A stretch of DNA of 37,334 nucleotides from Hyphomicrobium sp. GTDB lineage: Bacteria > Pseudomonadota > Alphaproteobacteria > Rhizobiales > Hyphomicrobiaceae. A program made the translations under genes and the position numbers. Below the pieces are notes generated by a model. It had not been told where the DNA came from. It was given only the letters and a program-made list of their open reading frames with translations, and made no database searches. The DNA is taken from NCBI RefSeq assembly GCF_009026145.1, contig NZ_WBUE01000036.1, forward strand, positions 1-37,334, written 5' to 3'. Positions 1 to 13,536 of the stretch are shown here, piece after piece (position 1 is the first letter of the stretch; every line of letters starts with the position of its first letter).

Positions 1-89
1 GGTAAATGCCCCCCCCGAGCCCCATGCGTGCCACGCGCCCGCCGCTTTGGCCGCCTGTGGTGCCGCCCTCAACGAACCACTCGGACCCA

Positions 90-1091
90 ATGATGAAGCT
101 CCTGCGTTACGTACTGATCGCCGCTGTCCTCTTCACCGCTTTCTGCTATCTCAACAACACCTCCCTCTTCTCCACCCCAGAAGAAGGAAAGCCCGTGCTG
201 CTCGCGCATCGCGGCCTCCACCAGACCTTCACGCACCACGATCTTAAATCCGACACCTGTACGGCGACGCGCATCTATCCCCCGGAGCACGAGTTCATCG
301 AGAACACGCTCCCCTCCATAGACGCGGCGTTCCGTGCCGGTGCCGACATCGTCGAGCTCGACGTCCACCCGACGACCGACGGCCACTTCGCCGTATTCCA
401 CGACTGGACGCTCGGCTGCCGCACCGAGGGCAAGGGCGTCACGCGCGATCACACGCTCGCCGAGTTGAAGGCGCTCGACATCGGCTATGGCTACACCGCC
501 GATGGCGGCATGACGTTTCCCTTGCGCGGCAAGGGCGTCGGGCTGATGCCGACGCTCGATGAGGTGCTAGCGCGGTTCCCCGACAAGCGCTTCCTCATCA
601 ACGTGAAAGGCGACGACCCCGAGGAGGGCAAGCTTCTCGCGGCGCGCATCGAGGGGCTTTCGCCCGACGAGCGCAATCTGCTCATGGTCTATGGTGGCAA
701 GCAGCCCATCGCTGAGCTGAACGCCCGTCTTCCGGATATAAAGGTGATGTCCCGCGACACGCTCAAGCGCTGCGGGCTCACCTATCTCGCGGTCGGATGG
801 ACCGGCTATGTGCCGCAAGCCTGCCGCAACACGCTGCTGCTGGTGCCGGCGAACTACGCGGGGCTGCTGTGGGGCTGGCCTGAGCGCTTCCTGCAGCGCA
901 TGCGCGCGGCCGGCTCCGACGTGTTCGTCACTGGCAACTTCAGCGCCGGCGACCCCGGCACGAGCGGTATCGACGATGCGACGAGCCTTGCTGCAATCCC
1001 GAAGGGCTTCGCAGGCGGCATCTGGACCAACCGCATCGATCGCATCGGGCCGGCGGTCCGCGAGGCGGCGCGTTTGAAGCTCGACGACTAG
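90..1091 (+). CDS. Glycerophosphodiester phosphodiesterase family protein
   Basis: Predicted enzyme of the GDPD fold, which hydrolyses glycerophosphodiesters to glycerol-3-phosphate and an alcohol. From the ATG at 90 the product is 333 residues. Residues about 6-22 form one hydrophobic segment (signal anchor or uncleaved signal), so the catalytic part is probably periplasmic. Family motifs are visible: HRG at 40-42, ENT from E71, the ELD metal-ligand motif at 89-91 and H104 in the FHD motif. The reading frame extends upstream to position 6, but that extension is proline-rich and lacks family character, so I chose 90; ATG also occurs at 93. The stop overlaps the convergent antiporter gene by 4 bp. 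The exact substrate is not predictable. Confidence 0.85.
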   Translation: MMKLLRYVLIAAVLFTAFCYLNNTSLFSTPEEGKPVLLAHRGLHQTFTHHDLKSDTCTATRIYPPEHEFIENTLPSIDAAFRAGADIVELDVHPTTDGHFAVFHDWTLGCRTEGKGVTRDHTLAELKALDIGYGYTADGGMTFPLRGKGVGLMPTLDEVLARFPDKRFLINVKGDDPEEGKLLAARIEGLSPDERNLLMVYGGKQPIAELNARLPDIKVMSRDTLKRCGLTYLAVGWTGYVPQACRNTLLLVPANYAGLLWGWPERFLQRMRAAGSDVFVTGNFSAGDPGTSGIDDATSLAAIPKGFAGGIWTNRIDRIGPAVREAARLKLDD

Positions 1092-2878
1092 CTGGATTTC
1101 TTGAGCTGGCTGGCCCGCAGCCCGCGCGTCGGCCGCCCGGCGGCACCCTGCAGCTGCTCGCGGAACTCGTCGCGCTTCTCGTGGATGGAGGCGATGACCG
1201 GCCCGGTCGGCACACCGAGGCCGACCAGCGTCGCCTCGGAGAGCTGCAGGCTCGCCTCGATGGTCTCCGGCACGGCGTCCGTCACCTGCTGCCGGTAGAG
1301 GTGGCGGGCATGCTCGGCATCGCGCGCGCGGGCGACGATGAGGATGTCGTCGCGCAAGTCGCGCACCGCGGTGACGATCTCCCCGACCTCCGAGGGCTTG
1401 TTGATGGTGATGACCACGCCCTTGGCCTGCTCGATGCCGCAGCGCTTGAGGAACAGCGGGTTCTTGGCGTCGCCGAAATAGACCGGCAACCCCTCATCGC
1501 GGCAGCGCGTTACCGCCGCCGGGTCCTTTTCGACGATGATGTGCCGCACGTTGTGCCGCTTGAGCATTTCGGAGACGAGCCCGCCGACGCGGCCCGAGCC
1601 GATAATGATGGCGTCAACGTGCTCATGCGGCGGCGGCACGCTGAGCGCCGGGTTGGGCTCCTGCTTGACCGCCAGCTCGCCCGAAAGCCACCTCCCGAGA
1701 TGGTCGAGTGCCGGCACCAGCGCCATGGAGAACGAGGTGATGGCGAGGACGATCGCGCCGCGGCCGTCCGAGATGATGCCTTCCACGATGGCCAGCCCGA
1801 TGACGATGAACGCGAACTCGCCCCCGGGCCCGAGCAGCAGCGCCGTCTCGACGGTCGACGGCCATGAGATGCGGAAGAGGCGCAAGAGGCCGACGAGCAC
1901 GGCGCCCTTGATGGCGATCAGCCCGAGGATGCCTCCGATGATCGCCCACGGGTAGGCGAGGAGCGTCGATACGTTGAGGCTCATGCCGACCGAGAAGAAG
2001 AAGACGCCGAGCAACAGGCCCTTGAACGGGTCGATCGTCGCTTCGATGGCGCGGTGATACTCGGTCTCCGACAATAGCAGCCCGGCGATGAAAGCCCCCA
2101 GCGCCATCGACAGTCCGGCGGCGGCGGTGACGAGCCCGCTGCCGACGACCACGAGCAATGCGGCAGCGACGAACAGTTCGGTCGAATCGGCGGAAGCGAC
2201 GTGCCGGAACAGCGGCCGCAGCAGCGCCGTGCCGACGACGGCGATGAGAACGATGACGAGCAGCGCCTGCCCGAAGGCCTGCGCGAGGCCGCCGAGCAAG
2301 CTGCCCTCATGTTCCGGCCCGAGAATAGATACGAGGAAGAGGAGCGGGACGACCGCCAAGTCCTGCAGCAGCAGGATGGCGAAGGAGGTGCGTCCGGTGG
2401 TGGTGCTGAGACGCCCGTGCCGCGACAGCACCTCGATGACGACGGCCGTCGATGAAAGGGCGAGCGAAAAGCCGATGAGGGCCGCTGAGCCGGGCTTGGC
2501 GCCGAACAGCGCGGCGATGAGGCCGATGATCACCGCCGAGATGGAGACCTGCAGCGTGCCGAGGCCGAACACCAGCCGCCGCATAGTGAGCAAGCGCTTG
2601 AACGACAGCTCGAGGCCGATGATGAATAGAAGGAAGACGATGCCCAGCTCGGCGATGGCGCCGAGGCCCTTGTCCTCCGACACCGTGATCCATTGCAGCG
2701 GCGGCAAGTAGCCCTTCAGCGCGCCGAGACCATGCGGGCCGAGCACGGCGCCGGCGATGAGGAAGCCGAGAATGGGGCTGAGCCTGAAGCGCTGGCCGAG
2801 CGGCACCAACACGGCTGCGGTGACGAGGACGATCATCGCCTCGCGGTAGATGGTGAAATCGGTGCCTTCCGCCGTCAT
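1088..2878 (-). CDS. CPA2 monovalent cation:proton antiporter (KefB/KefC-like) with RCK domain
   Basis: Inner-membrane antiporter exchanging K+ or Na+ for protons. The N-terminal two thirds is a run of about 12 hydrophobic segments typical of the Na_H_Exchanger fold. The C-terminal third is an RCK/TrkA-N Rossmann domain with the nucleotide-binding motif GSGRVGG, followed by the acidic end of strand 2 (VEKD). This is the KefB/KefC/YbaL layout. The start at 2878 (MTAEG...) is preceded by GGGAG at suitable spacing; an upstream in-frame ATG at 2899 would add seven residues. The product is about 596 residues, normal for the family. It lies 116 bp downstream of alaS on the same strand. Ion specificity and glutathione gating cannot be decided from sequence. 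Confidence 0.88.
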   Translation of the reverse strand: MTAEGTDFTIYREAMIVLVTAAVLVPLGQRFRLSPILGFLIAGAVLGPHGLGALKGYLPPLQWITVSEDKGLGAIAELGIVFLLFIIGLELSFKRLLTMRRLVFGLGTLQVSISAVIIGLIAALFGAKPGSAALIGFSLALSSTAVVIEVLSRHGRLSTTTGRTSFAILLLQDLAVVPLLFLVSILGPEHEGSLLGGLAQAFGQALLVIVLIAVVGTALLRPLFRHVASADSTELFVAAALLVVVGSGLVTAAAGLSMALGAFIAGLLLSETEYHRAIEATIDPFKGLLLGVFFFSVGMSLNVSTLLAYPWAIIGGILGLIAIKGAVLVGLLRLFRISWPSTVETALLLGPGGEFAFIVIGLAIVEGIISDGRGAIVLAITSFSMALVPALDHLGRWLSGELAVKQEPNPALSVPPPHEHVDAIIIGSGRVGGLVSEMLKRHNVRHIIVEKDPAAVTRCRDEGLPVYFGDAKNPLFLKRCGIEQAKGVVITINKPSEVGEIVTAVRDLRDDILIVARARDAEHARHLYRQQVTDAVPETIEASLQLSEATLVGLGVPTGPVIASIHEKRDEFREQLQGAAGRPTRGLRASQLKKSS

Positions 2879-2994
2879 CGCTCTCCCGCCGCCGGGCATT
2901 TAGCGCTGCAGTTGCCACGCGAAGCATTGCGGTCGATCAATAGCAGAAACTTCCCCGATAATGAGGCGCCGCCTTGCGTGGTAGGCGCAAATCC

Positions 2995-5655
<2,661 letters not shown>

Positions 5656-5800
5656 CTTGTCGCTTTCGGAAAAGGCACCGGCGCCCAGGGTGTCTGACCC
5701 TTCGGGTCTGACACCGGGTCGGGGCATATCCGTCGCGGATCGGAAGCCTTGGTGTCAAGCGCCTGCGGCGCTTTCTACCCTCCGGATGATCCATCCCAAT

Positions 5801-5964
5801 TGTCATCCTCGGGCTTGTCCCGAGGATCCAGGGGGGACGCGGGCTCCTAGTGCCTATAGCGCTGGCGATTGCCCACCACCGAGGCCGGTGCGTCGGAGCA
5901 AGCGCAGAATTGGGCCTTCGGGTCATGCCGGAGGTATGCTTCCAGCATGAGCCCGAGGATGACA
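5801..5964. repeat. BIME-like palindromic intergenic repeat between alaS and recA
   Basis: The 349-bp alaS-recA gap has no gene. It contains TGTCATCCTCGGGCT at 5801-5815 and its exact inverse AGCCCGAGGATGACA at 5950-5964. Nested inside the left end is a hairpin, ATCCTCGGG (5805-5813) with CCCGAGGAT (5819-5827) and a 5-nt loop. This form is a familiar dispersed intergenic palindrome in alphaproteobacteria. It may act as a recA terminator or an RNA-stability element. Confidence 0.7.
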
Positions 5965-6004
5965 CACTTGTTAGACCGCCGGTCGGCTCGCCCGGCTGCG
6001 GAAC

Positions 6005-7147
<1,143 letters not shown>

Positions 7148-7198
7148 GTCGTTCACCTATATGGCAAGCGCCCAATGTTCTCAAATTTCGACTCGAAT

Positions 7199-7213
7199 GT
7201 ACACTTTTTGTTC
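7199..7213. promoter_or_regulatory. Candidate LexA (SOS) box upstream of recA
   Basis: The sequence GTAC-N7-GTTC differs by one base from the alphaproteobacterial LexA consensus GTTC-N7-GTTC. It sits about 50 bp upstream of the recA start, the usual place. The spacer is T-rich (ACTTTTT). This is a motif match only. Confidence 0.5.
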
Positions 7214-7296
7214 TTGTCGGTCCAGCCGCATTTACGAGGCCGAAACACTTCGCCTGCGACGGTGCAGGGTCAGTTGCGTTGCGTAGCCCTAGTCCC

Positions 7297-7593
7297 ATGT
7301 TCAACGCCATCACCACTGCTTCCAATGCGATGGCCGCTCAGAGCCAACGGCTCGAGGCGGTGGCACAGGCCATTGCGCAGATGGGCGCGACGAAGCCCGC
7401 GAGCAGCACACAGGCTGATCCAGGCGCACCCGTCCGCATTGGCGCGCTTCCCATTGGCGATCCTATCGAAAACGTCGTGACGCTCGTCGAGGTAGAGCTG
7501 GCTTACCGCATGAACGCGGCCGTCATCGGGACCGCCATCAAGATGATCGATTCCCTCCTCGACATCGTTCAGCCCCATAAGGACGACAGGTAA
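7297..7593 (+). CDS. Small flagellar rod/hook-like protein
   Basis: A 98-residue protein. The N-terminus (MFNAITTASNAMAAQSQRLE) resembles the opening helix of flagellar rod and hook proteins such as FlgC and FlgG. The C-terminus (ENVVTLVEVELAYRMNAAV then IKMIDSLLDIV) resembles the rod/hook C-terminal helix, in which a short motif precedes a long coiled-coil helix. The large middle domain of FlgC/FlgE/FlgG is absent. Start: ATG at 7297; an in-frame TTG at 7279 adds six unlikely residues. It is divergent from recA, and no flagellar operon is visible. It could be a minor rod-type protein or a domain-deleted paralogue. The assignment rests on terminal-helix patterns only. Confidence 0.6.
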   Translation: MFNAITTASNAMAAQSQRLEAVAQAIAQMGATKPASSTQADPGAPVRIGALPIGDPIENVVTLVEVELAYRMNAAVIGTAIKMIDSLLDIVQPHKDDR

Positions 7594-7766
7594 GTCGTCG
7601 GGTCGACCCTGGGGCCCCACCCCTCCGTTGGGTTTGGCCGCTTACATCACTAAATGCCCCACGGTGGACGTGCTTCCGGTGTGCGTAGTGGCCAATTGGC
7701 CGCAAGCGCGGGCCGGCTAGCGCGCTAAACTGGCTGATCATTCGAGATCCGATTCGCTAGCCTTCG

Positions 7767-8744
7767 ATGGCCGATATCGCGAAAGTTGCGCAAGAGCTTG
7801 CGTCGGAGGCGGCGCCGGCCGAGGCGCCGCCTGCGTCAGGCTCCGCGGTGGGGGCGGAAACGCCCGCGCCTGCCTCCAAGCCCGCCGCCGAGGCGGCGAG
7901 CCTCATCGGCGTGCTCGACGCCGATGAGCGCATCCGCGCCTCCTCCGAGCAGCACGAGCGCACGCTGTGGGCGAGCGCGGCTTTTGTCACCCTGCTCTAT
8001 GCCGCCGTCATCGCCGCGCAGGTGATGAACCTCGGCGGCCTCTCGGCGCTCGAGCAGGAGTTGGAGCGCCAGCGGCAGGAGCGACGGGGCCAGGAATCCA
8101 ACACCATCAGCGTCGAGCTCGTCCCCGACCCGGACAAGAACGCCAAGACGACGAAATGGCAGGACGGCGCCCAGCAGCCGGCCAATCCGGCGCCGCCGCA
8201 GCCGCAGCAGACCGCCGCCCTGCCCCAGCCTCGGGTCGAGCAACCGCAGCCGACCGAAGAGCCGGCCGAGGCGGAGCCGCAGGAGGAAACCGCCGAGACG
8301 GAGCGCGAGGCCGGCCAGCCATCGCTCCCCTCGCTCGAGGCCCTCGTCGACGCCGCCGCCGACGATCTCAGCCGGAAGGTCAAGGAGCACTACGACCGCA
8401 AGCCGTCGCGCCCGCAGCCGCAGCAGCAGGCGATGTACTCGGGCGGCGGCATGCAGGTGCGCGGCAGCGGCGCCAGCGGCAAGTCGGACGAGTTCAACAA
8501 GGCCGTCATCGCCGCCCTGATGAAGACGCGCCCCGGTCCGTTCGCGCTGTGGGGACGCGTGCTCGTCACCTTCCAGATCACCCAGCAGGGCGATCTATTG
8601 TATGTGCGCGTGCTGCATTCGAGCGGCAACAAAGCCATGGACGACGCGGCAGTGAATGCCATCCATCGCGCCAAGTTCATCAAGCCGCCGGAGGGCCTTC
8701 CCGCCGAGGCGCGCACCTACATCATCGACTACATCTTCGGCTGA
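7767..8744 (+). CDS. TonB family protein
   Basis: A 325-residue protein with TonB architecture. There is a cytoplasmic N-terminus of about 70 residues rich in Ala/Pro/Glu, and one transmembrane helix at about residues 71-92 (LWASAAFVTLLYAAVIAAQV). A long Pro/Gln/Glu-rich periplasm-spanning linker covers about 110-210. A C-terminal TonB-like domain begins near VIAALMKTRPGPFALWGRV and ends in ARTYIIDYIFG. TonB proteins pass proton-motive-force energy from ExbB/ExbD to outer-membrane receptors. No exbB/exbD lies nearby. An outer-membrane protein gene follows 128 bp downstream, but it is not a recognisable TonB-dependent receptor. The N-terminal cytoplasmic part is longer than in classical TonB, so a related envelope-spanning role is possible. 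Confidence 0.8.
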   Translation: MADIAKVAQELASEAAPAEAPPASGSAVGAETPAPASKPAAEAASLIGVLDADERIRASSEQHERTLWASAAFVTLLYAAVIAAQVMNLGGLSALEQELERQRQERRGQESNTISVELVPDPDKNAKTTKWQDGAQQPANPAPPQPQQTAALPQPRVEQPQPTEEPAEAEPQEETAETEREAGQPSLPSLEALVDAAADDLSRKVKEHYDRKPSRPQPQQQAMYSGGGMQVRGSGASGKSDEFNKAVIAALMKTRPGPFALWGRVLVTFQITQQGDLLYVRVLHSSGNKAMDDAAVNAIHRAKFIKPPEGLPAEARTYIIDYIFG

Positions 8745-8872
8745 CCTGCAGAATCGGCGAATTGTCGGTCCCTGGCCGAAGCGCTCGAGGCGTGTCGTCG
8801 CCGCCACAACCGCCGCGGGCCGAATCAGCCACTGTGCGCTACCTGTGGAAATCTCGTCGAGGGAGGGTGGAG

Positions 8873-9757
8873 ATGCGCGTGCCTGTTTGGGCAAGTGCCG
8901 CGTTGATCCTCTGGTCGTCCGCTGCCCTGGCCGACGGGTTTCAAACCACCGTAACGCCCATCAAGCCGGGTCCGAGCGGCTGGCATTTTCAGTTCACGCC
9001 CTATGCCTGGACTCCCTGGATCGATGGCGACACCGTCATCAAGGGGCGCGAGTTCTCGGTCAGCGAGACCCCGGTGCAGGTCCTCGAAACCCTGGACTTC
9101 GCCTTCATGGCCTACATGCAGGCGCGCCGCGGCGCCATCACGCTCTATTCCGACATCATCTACGCCGACAACTCGAACTCCACCTCCTTCGCCACCTCGA
9201 AAACCTTCTCGCCCAGCGTCAGCGGCGCGCTCGGCGCCGCGCTCTCCGCCGATTATCGCTTCTGGATCGTCGAGCTGGGCGGCATGTACGAGACCAACCG
9301 CTGGAAGCTGGGCCACGGTCCCGGCGAAACCGACACGACGCTCGATCTTTTGGCCGGCGCCCGCTACTGGCATCAGGAGCTGGACGTCGACGTAGCCCTC
9401 GCCGGCACGCTCAACGTCGACGGCCTCATCGTCTCCGGAACGCGGGCCATCGCGCGCTCGGGCGGCGTCGATTGGGTTGATCCGTTCATCGGCGCCCGCA
9501 TCACCTACACGCACGCGCCCGGAGAGCAGTTCATCGTGCGCGGCGACATCGGCGGCGTCGGCATCGGCAGCAAGTTCACCTGGCAGACGGTCGCCACCTA
9601 CAATTGGTACCTCGGCTCGCATGCGGCGATCGACTTCGACGGCTACCTCGGCTGGAAAGCGCTGTCCGTCGATTATGTGCAGGGACGTGGCACCAACCGC
9701 TACGAGTTCGACGTCATCCAGCAAGGCCCCGTCGTCGGCCTCACCGGCAGGTTCTAG
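8873..9757 (+). CDS. Outer-membrane beta-barrel protein of unknown function
   Basis: A 294-residue protein with a cleavable signal peptide (about residues 1-20, ending SSAALA-DG). Alternating hydrophobic/polar strands rich in Tyr, Trp and Gly follow, and the chain ends in a C-terminal Phe (LTGRF), the usual signature for outer-membrane barrel insertion. The start ATG at 8873 has a strong purine-rich ribosome-binding site (GGGAGGGTGGAG). The frame is open well upstream, but that part is antisense-like filler inside the TonB-like gene. The pattern resembles small OmpW/OmpA-like or uncharacterised barrels. No specific substrate can be named. Confidence 0.8.
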   Translation: MRVPVWASAALILWSSAALADGFQTTVTPIKPGPSGWHFQFTPYAWTPWIDGDTVIKGREFSVSETPVQVLETLDFAFMAYMQARRGAITLYSDIIYADNSNSTSFATSKTFSPSVSGALGAALSADYRFWIVELGGMYETNRWKLGHGPGETDTTLDLLAGARYWHQELDVDVALAGTLNVDGLIVSGTRAIARSGGVDWVDPFIGARITYTHAPGEQFIVRGDIGGVGIGSKFTWQTVATYNWYLGSHAAIDFDGYLGWKALSVDYVQGRGTNRYEFDVIQQGPVVGLTGRF

Positions 9758-9768
9758 CCCCGAAGCCG

Positions 9769-9911
9769 CTGTCATCCCGGAAGCGGTGAGCAGCGCGAAC
9801 CGCTATCCGGGACCCAGCGTAATGTGTGGCGAAGCCTCCACCGTGCCTTCGGCACATCTTGTGCTGGGTCCCGGGTCTCGCTCGCTGCGCTCGCTTCGCC
9901 CGGGATGACAG
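9769..9911. repeat. Palindromic intergenic repeat (CTGTCATCCCGG ... CCGGGATGACAG)
   Basis: Outer inverted arms CTGTCATCCCGG (9769-9780) and CCGGGATGACAG (9900-9911) are exact complements. Nested arms CCGGGACCCAGC (9807-9818) and GCTGGGTCCCGG (9863-9874) are also exact, and a short GTGCC-TTC-GGCAC hairpin lies between. This layout matches dispersed intergenic palindromes of alphaproteobacteria. It separates two convergent genes and may help terminate both. Confidence 0.75.
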
Positions 9912-9930
9912 TGAAGCAGCGAAAAGAGGG

Positions 9931-10389
9931 CTACTCGAGCGATTGCGCCGGCGCCCAGCCGGGATGATCAAACTCCTGCGGGTAGCGCGCCAAGGCCTCG
10001 TCGGCGCGCACCAGGCCATCCATCGGGCTAATGCCGGCGTCCGGCTTCGCCACCGCGCCGATGCCGGTGACGACCTCTTCGAGCAGCGCGCGCAGCTTCT
10101 CCTGCGCTTCCCCCGACAGATTGCTGGTGGCCAGGATCCGGTCGGCCTCGACTTTCACCTGCGCCGCAAAACGCAGCGCGTGGTCCGGGGGCATGCGCCG
10201 GTGGGTGACGAGCGAGTGGTTGGTGCGCACGAGATCGCGGATCGTCACCATGCCCTTGCGCACCGCCTCGTCGGTCGGCAGCGGCGCAATGGCATGGCCG
10301 GCCCGCGGCACGATCTTGTCCGCCGGCGCGGCCGGCGTGCCGAGCAGGGCGAAAAAGATCGCCGTCGCTATGATGCGTCCGATGCGCAT
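9931..10389 (-). CDS. Small secreted protein of unknown function
   Basis: A 152-residue protein with an N-terminal signal peptide (about residues 1-23, MRIGRIIATAIFFALLG... ending PAAPAD). A mostly helical domain follows with the stretch VTIRDLVRTNHSLVTHRRMPPDHA and a conserved-looking ATSNLSGEAQEKLRALLEEVVTG segment. I do not recognise a named family. It begins 18 bp after the cckA stop on the same strand, so it is probably cotranscribed with the kinase and could be a periplasmic accessory; that link is inference from position only. Confidence 0.7.
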   Translation of the reverse strand: MRIGRIIATAIFFALLGTPAAPADKIVPRAGHAIAPLPTDEAVRKGMVTIRDLVRTNHSLVTHRRMPPDHALRFAAQVKVEADRILATSNLSGEAQEKLRALLEEVVTGIGAVAKPDAGISPMDGLVRADEALARYPQEFDHPGWAPAQSLE

Positions 10390-10407
10390 GGTGGCAAGCC
10401 TAGCGCA

Positions 10408-12987
10408 TTATTCGCGCCCCAGCTCCTCCTTCACCTTGGCGGCGAGCTGCGGCAGCGAGAACGGCTTGGGCAGGAAGGCGAAGTTCTCATCCCCCAGCGC
10501 CGCCTTGAAGGCGTCGTTCGGATAGCCGGAGACGAAGATGATCTTCAGGTCCGGGTTCTTCTTGCGCAATTCCTTCAGCAGCGTCGGGCCGTCCATCTCC
10601 GGCATGACGACGTCGGAGACGACGATGTCGATCTTGCCCTTGCTCTTCTCCATCACCTCCAGCGCCTCGACGCCACTCGCGGCTTCCAGCACCTTGTAGC
10701 CCTGCCGCTTCAGCGCCCGCGCCGCGAAGTTGCGCACCACCTCCTCGTCCTCGACGAGGAGCACGCGCCCGGTGCCGGTGAGGTCGGCGGCGCGCTGCTC
10801 CCTCTTTCTCTCCTTCGGGGCGACGGCCTCCTCGTCCTTCTCCGCATTATGGCGTGGCAGGTAGATGCGGAACGTCGTGCCCTTTCCGACCTCGCTCTCG
10901 GGATAGATGTAGCCGCCCGACTGCTTGACCATGCCGTAGACGGAAGCCAGGCCCAATCCCGTTCCCTTGCCGACGGCCTTGGTGGTGAAGAACGGCTCGA
11001 AGATCTTGTCCATCACCTCGCGGCTCATGCCGTGGCCGGTGTCGCCGACCTCGATCAGCACGTACTCGCCGTGCACGAACTCGCGGTGCTCGAACTTCTG
11101 CGACTCGCGCTCGGGGACATTGCGCGCGCGGATGGTCAGCGTGCCGCCGTCCGGCATCGCGTCCTTGGCATTGGTGATGAGGTTGAACAGCGCCTGCACG
11201 AACTCGTGCTTGTCGGTCATCACGTACCACAGGTCGGGCGCGGTCTCGATCCTCAGCTCGCTCTTCTCGCCGAGGTAGCGCTTCAGGAGCGAAGACTCAT
11301 CGCTCAGCACCTCGCCGAGGTTCACCACCTCGTTCTGCAGCGTCTGCTGACGGGCGAGGGCGAGCAGCTTGCGCACCAACTCGGCGGCGCGATTGGCGCT
11401 CGACTTGATGTTCATGATGTCTTTGTAGGCGACATCCTTCGGCCGGTGCATGGTCAAGAGCATGTCCGAGAAGCCGAGGATGGCCGTCAGCATGTTGTTG
11501 AAATCGTGCGCGATGCCGCCCGCCAGCTTGCCGACCACCTCCATCTTCTGGCTCTGCGCGAAGCGTGCCTCCAGCGCCTTCTGCTCGGTGGCGTCGACGA
11601 CGTAGAGGATTGCCGCCTCGCGCGCGCCACCCGCCGCGAACGGGCTCATGAACACGCGCGTGACGTGATCGCGCTTGGCGCCGGCGGTGATCTCGATCGG
11701 CACGTTGTGCACGCGCCCCGAGATGACGCGCTTCAAGCCCTCGTCGACGGCGGCGCGCGTCTCGGGATCGGCTGCGCGGCCGAGCGCGTCGGCGGCGGAG
11801 ATGCCCGTACCGGCGGCGCCGTCGAGCAGCATGCGGCAGAAGGCCGAGTTGGCGGAAACGATGCGCCCGTCGGACCCGAGCATGGCGATGCCGAACGGCG
11901 CCGACTGGAAGAAGCGTGCAAAGCGCGCACCGGCAGCGTCGCCCTCGAACTCGGCGGCGCCTTCGCCGGCGAGGTCGACGACGGCGACGGTCAGCCCCCT
12001 GCCGCTCGGCACGGCGCGAGCCAGCAGGCGCGCCGGCATCACGCGGCCGTCCTCGCGTGCCAGGTCCACGTCCAGCGTCGCCGATTCCTCGTTGGCTGAG
12101 CCGGTAAGGTGCGAAACGAGCGCCGCTCCATCGCCGGAGGCGATGTCGGCGAGCGTCAACCGTTGCTCGACCACGGCCCTCGGCGTGTGCCCGATCCAGC
12201 GCGCCAGCGTCCCGTTGACATGCAAGAGCGTGCCGTCAGCGGCGACCGAGGCGAGCCCGATCGGCGCGTTGTCGAACTGTGCCAGCTGCACCTCGACGCC
12301 GGCGATGCGGGTTGCTTCGCGCTGACGGTCGGCAGTGACGTCGGTGAGACGCCAAATGACGAGGCCGGATGGGTCACGCTCGACGGCGATCGGACTTACC
12401 GACAACTGCAGCGTGCGACGCGTACGCTCGCCCGGCAGTGGGCGCCCGACGGCGAACTCCTCGGCGAGCGGCTCGCCGCGCTCGGCGGCACGCGTCAAGC
12501 GGAACAGCGCCGCGCTCGCTGCAGCATCGCCGGTAAGGAACTGCTGCAAGCCAACGAGCTGGTCGCGCTCACCGCGGCCGACCAACGCCTCGAACGTCGC
12601 GTTGGCGTACAGCGGCTCGCCGTCGCGACGCGCGATCATCACGCCAACGTCGAGGCCATCGGCCGCCGCTTTCACGATGTCGACGAGCGGCGCGCGTTGA
12701 CCGAAGCGGATGTAGCCGGCCGAGTAGGCGAAGAGGGCGAACAGGCCGACCGTCGCCAGCGCTACCAACATGGCGACGAGCACGGGGGTCCCGACGCCGC
12801 TGGCGACGACGCCAAGGGCGATGAGCGCGCCGATGACGATCGCGCCGACGGTCGGCAGGTAGCTGCCGAGCCCCTGCATCGGTGTGATGGCGTCGAAGGG
12901 AGCGGACGGCAGCTCGATGGCGTCGTGCTCGCGCATGCGCAGGGAAGCTATCTGATTCTGAGAGGGGGAGGCGTGAGGCGCCGGCAT
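10408..12987 (-). CDS. cckA: Hybrid histidine kinase CckA
   Basis: Membrane hybrid kinase that in alphaproteobacteria controls the cell-cycle regulator CtrA through ChpT. From ATG at 12987 it has about 859 residues. Two adjacent transmembrane helices lie near residues 45-95 ([18 protein letters not shown] and [19 protein letters not shown]), followed by PAS-like regions. The HisKA box has H in [11 protein letters not shown], and the HATPase has its N box ([14 protein letters not shown]), DTGHGMS and [10 protein letters not shown]. The C-terminal receiver has the acidic pair in LLVEDEE, the phospho-acceptor D in [12 protein letters not shown] and K in LPKPFS. A GTG at 13017 and an ATG at 12936 are alternative starts. 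The layout is full CckA. Confidence 0.95.
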   Translation of the reverse strand: MPAPHASPSQNQIASLRMREHDAIELPSAPFDAITPMQGLGSYLPTVGAIVIGALIALGVVASGVGTPVLVAMLVALATVGLFALFAYSAGYIRFGQRAPLVDIVKAAADGLDVGVMIARRDGEPLYANATFEALVGRGERDQLVGLQQFLTGDAAASAALFRLTRAAERGEPLAEEFAVGRPLPGERTRRTLQLSVSPIAVERDPSGLVIWRLTDVTADRQREATRIAGVEVQLAQFDNAPIGLASVAADGTLLHVNGTLARWIGHTPRAVVEQRLTLADIASGDGAALVSHLTGSANEESATLDVDLAREDGRVMPARLLARAVPSGRGLTVAVVDLAGEGAAEFEGDAAGARFARFFQSAPFGIAMLGSDGRIVSANSAFCRMLLDGAAGTGISAADALGRAADPETRAAVDEGLKRVISGRVHNVPIEITAGAKRDHVTRVFMSPFAAGGAREAAILYVVDATEQKALEARFAQSQKMEVVGKLAGGIAHDFNNMLTAILGFSDMLLTMHRPKDVAYKDIMNIKSSANRAAELVRKLLALARQQTLQNEVVNLGEVLSDESSLLKRYLGEKSELRIETAPDLWYVMTDKHEFVQALFNLITNAKDAMPDGGTLTIRARNVPERESQKFEHREFVHGEYVLIEVGDTGHGMSREVMDKIFEPFFTTKAVGKGTGLGLASVYGMVKQSGGYIYPESEVGKGTTFRIYLPRHNAEKDEEAVAPKERKREQRAADLTGTGRVLLVEDEEVVRNFAARALKRQGYKVLEAASGVEALEVMEKSKGKIDIVVSDVVMPEMDGPTLLKELRKKNPDLKIIFVSGYPNDAFKAALGDENFAFLPKPFSLPQLAAKVKEELGRE

Positions 12988-13213
12988 GGCCGATATACTC
13001 TGGTACGCATTACACACAAGCTTCGCACCGAAGGCTAGCCGCGGGGCTAGAAGGCCCGATTTTGCGGGCGCGGCGGCATCACGGGTTGCGGCGCTTTACC
13101 CGTCAACAGTTCGATCATTAGGGTTAAAATCGCATGAACTAGCGGGTATACCCGCAGGGGTGGCGCGGCGATGGCGGCGCGCATCCTGGAACCGCCAACG
13201 ATCTGCGTGTCTT

Positions 13214-13486
13214 ATGCGCGACGAGTGAGAAAATGCCGGAAGTTTTGCTGCACGTGCATTCGTTGCCGCGGTCGTGGTCGCGCTGGCCATCGTCGTGCGA
13301 AAAATGACGCGCGGCCCCGCTCTCACCAACTTGTGCGCGCCTAAGCCGGCGAAGCCTATCGACGTCGTCGAGCAGGCAGCGCTCGACGGCAAGCGCAAGC
13401 TGCTGCTCGTGCGCTGTGCCGGGCCGCGCGTTTCGCCATCGCCACCCACGCGCCCGCCACACCTACTCGGACAAGCGGCCGAGTGA
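13214..13486 (+). pseudogene. Possible FliO-like remnant
   Basis: The open part (13229-13486) encodes a membrane segment (AARAFVAAVVVALAIVVRK), a short linker and DVVEQAALDGKRKLLLVRCAG. This resembles flagellar export protein FliO, whose soluble part typically reads like LDxRRRLVLVRRD after a single TM helix. The in-frame ATG at 13214 is followed by a TGA at 13226. Translation would therefore have to start at GTG 13274, which cuts the TM helix. The usual FliO continuation after the LVR motif is missing. It lies between the divergent cckA and the channel gene and may be a decayed gene or chance similarity. Confidence 0.35.
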
Positions 13487-13536
13487 TCGCGGGCGTCATC
13501 GTCGTCATTGCACAGTCTCTTGCGGGGAGGTTCCTG

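Noticed and set aside
9826..12099. 757-residue open frame on +
   Set aside because: It lies antisense to cckA and the small secreted protein gene and has the low-complexity Arg/His/Ala composition of a shadow frame in GC-rich DNA.
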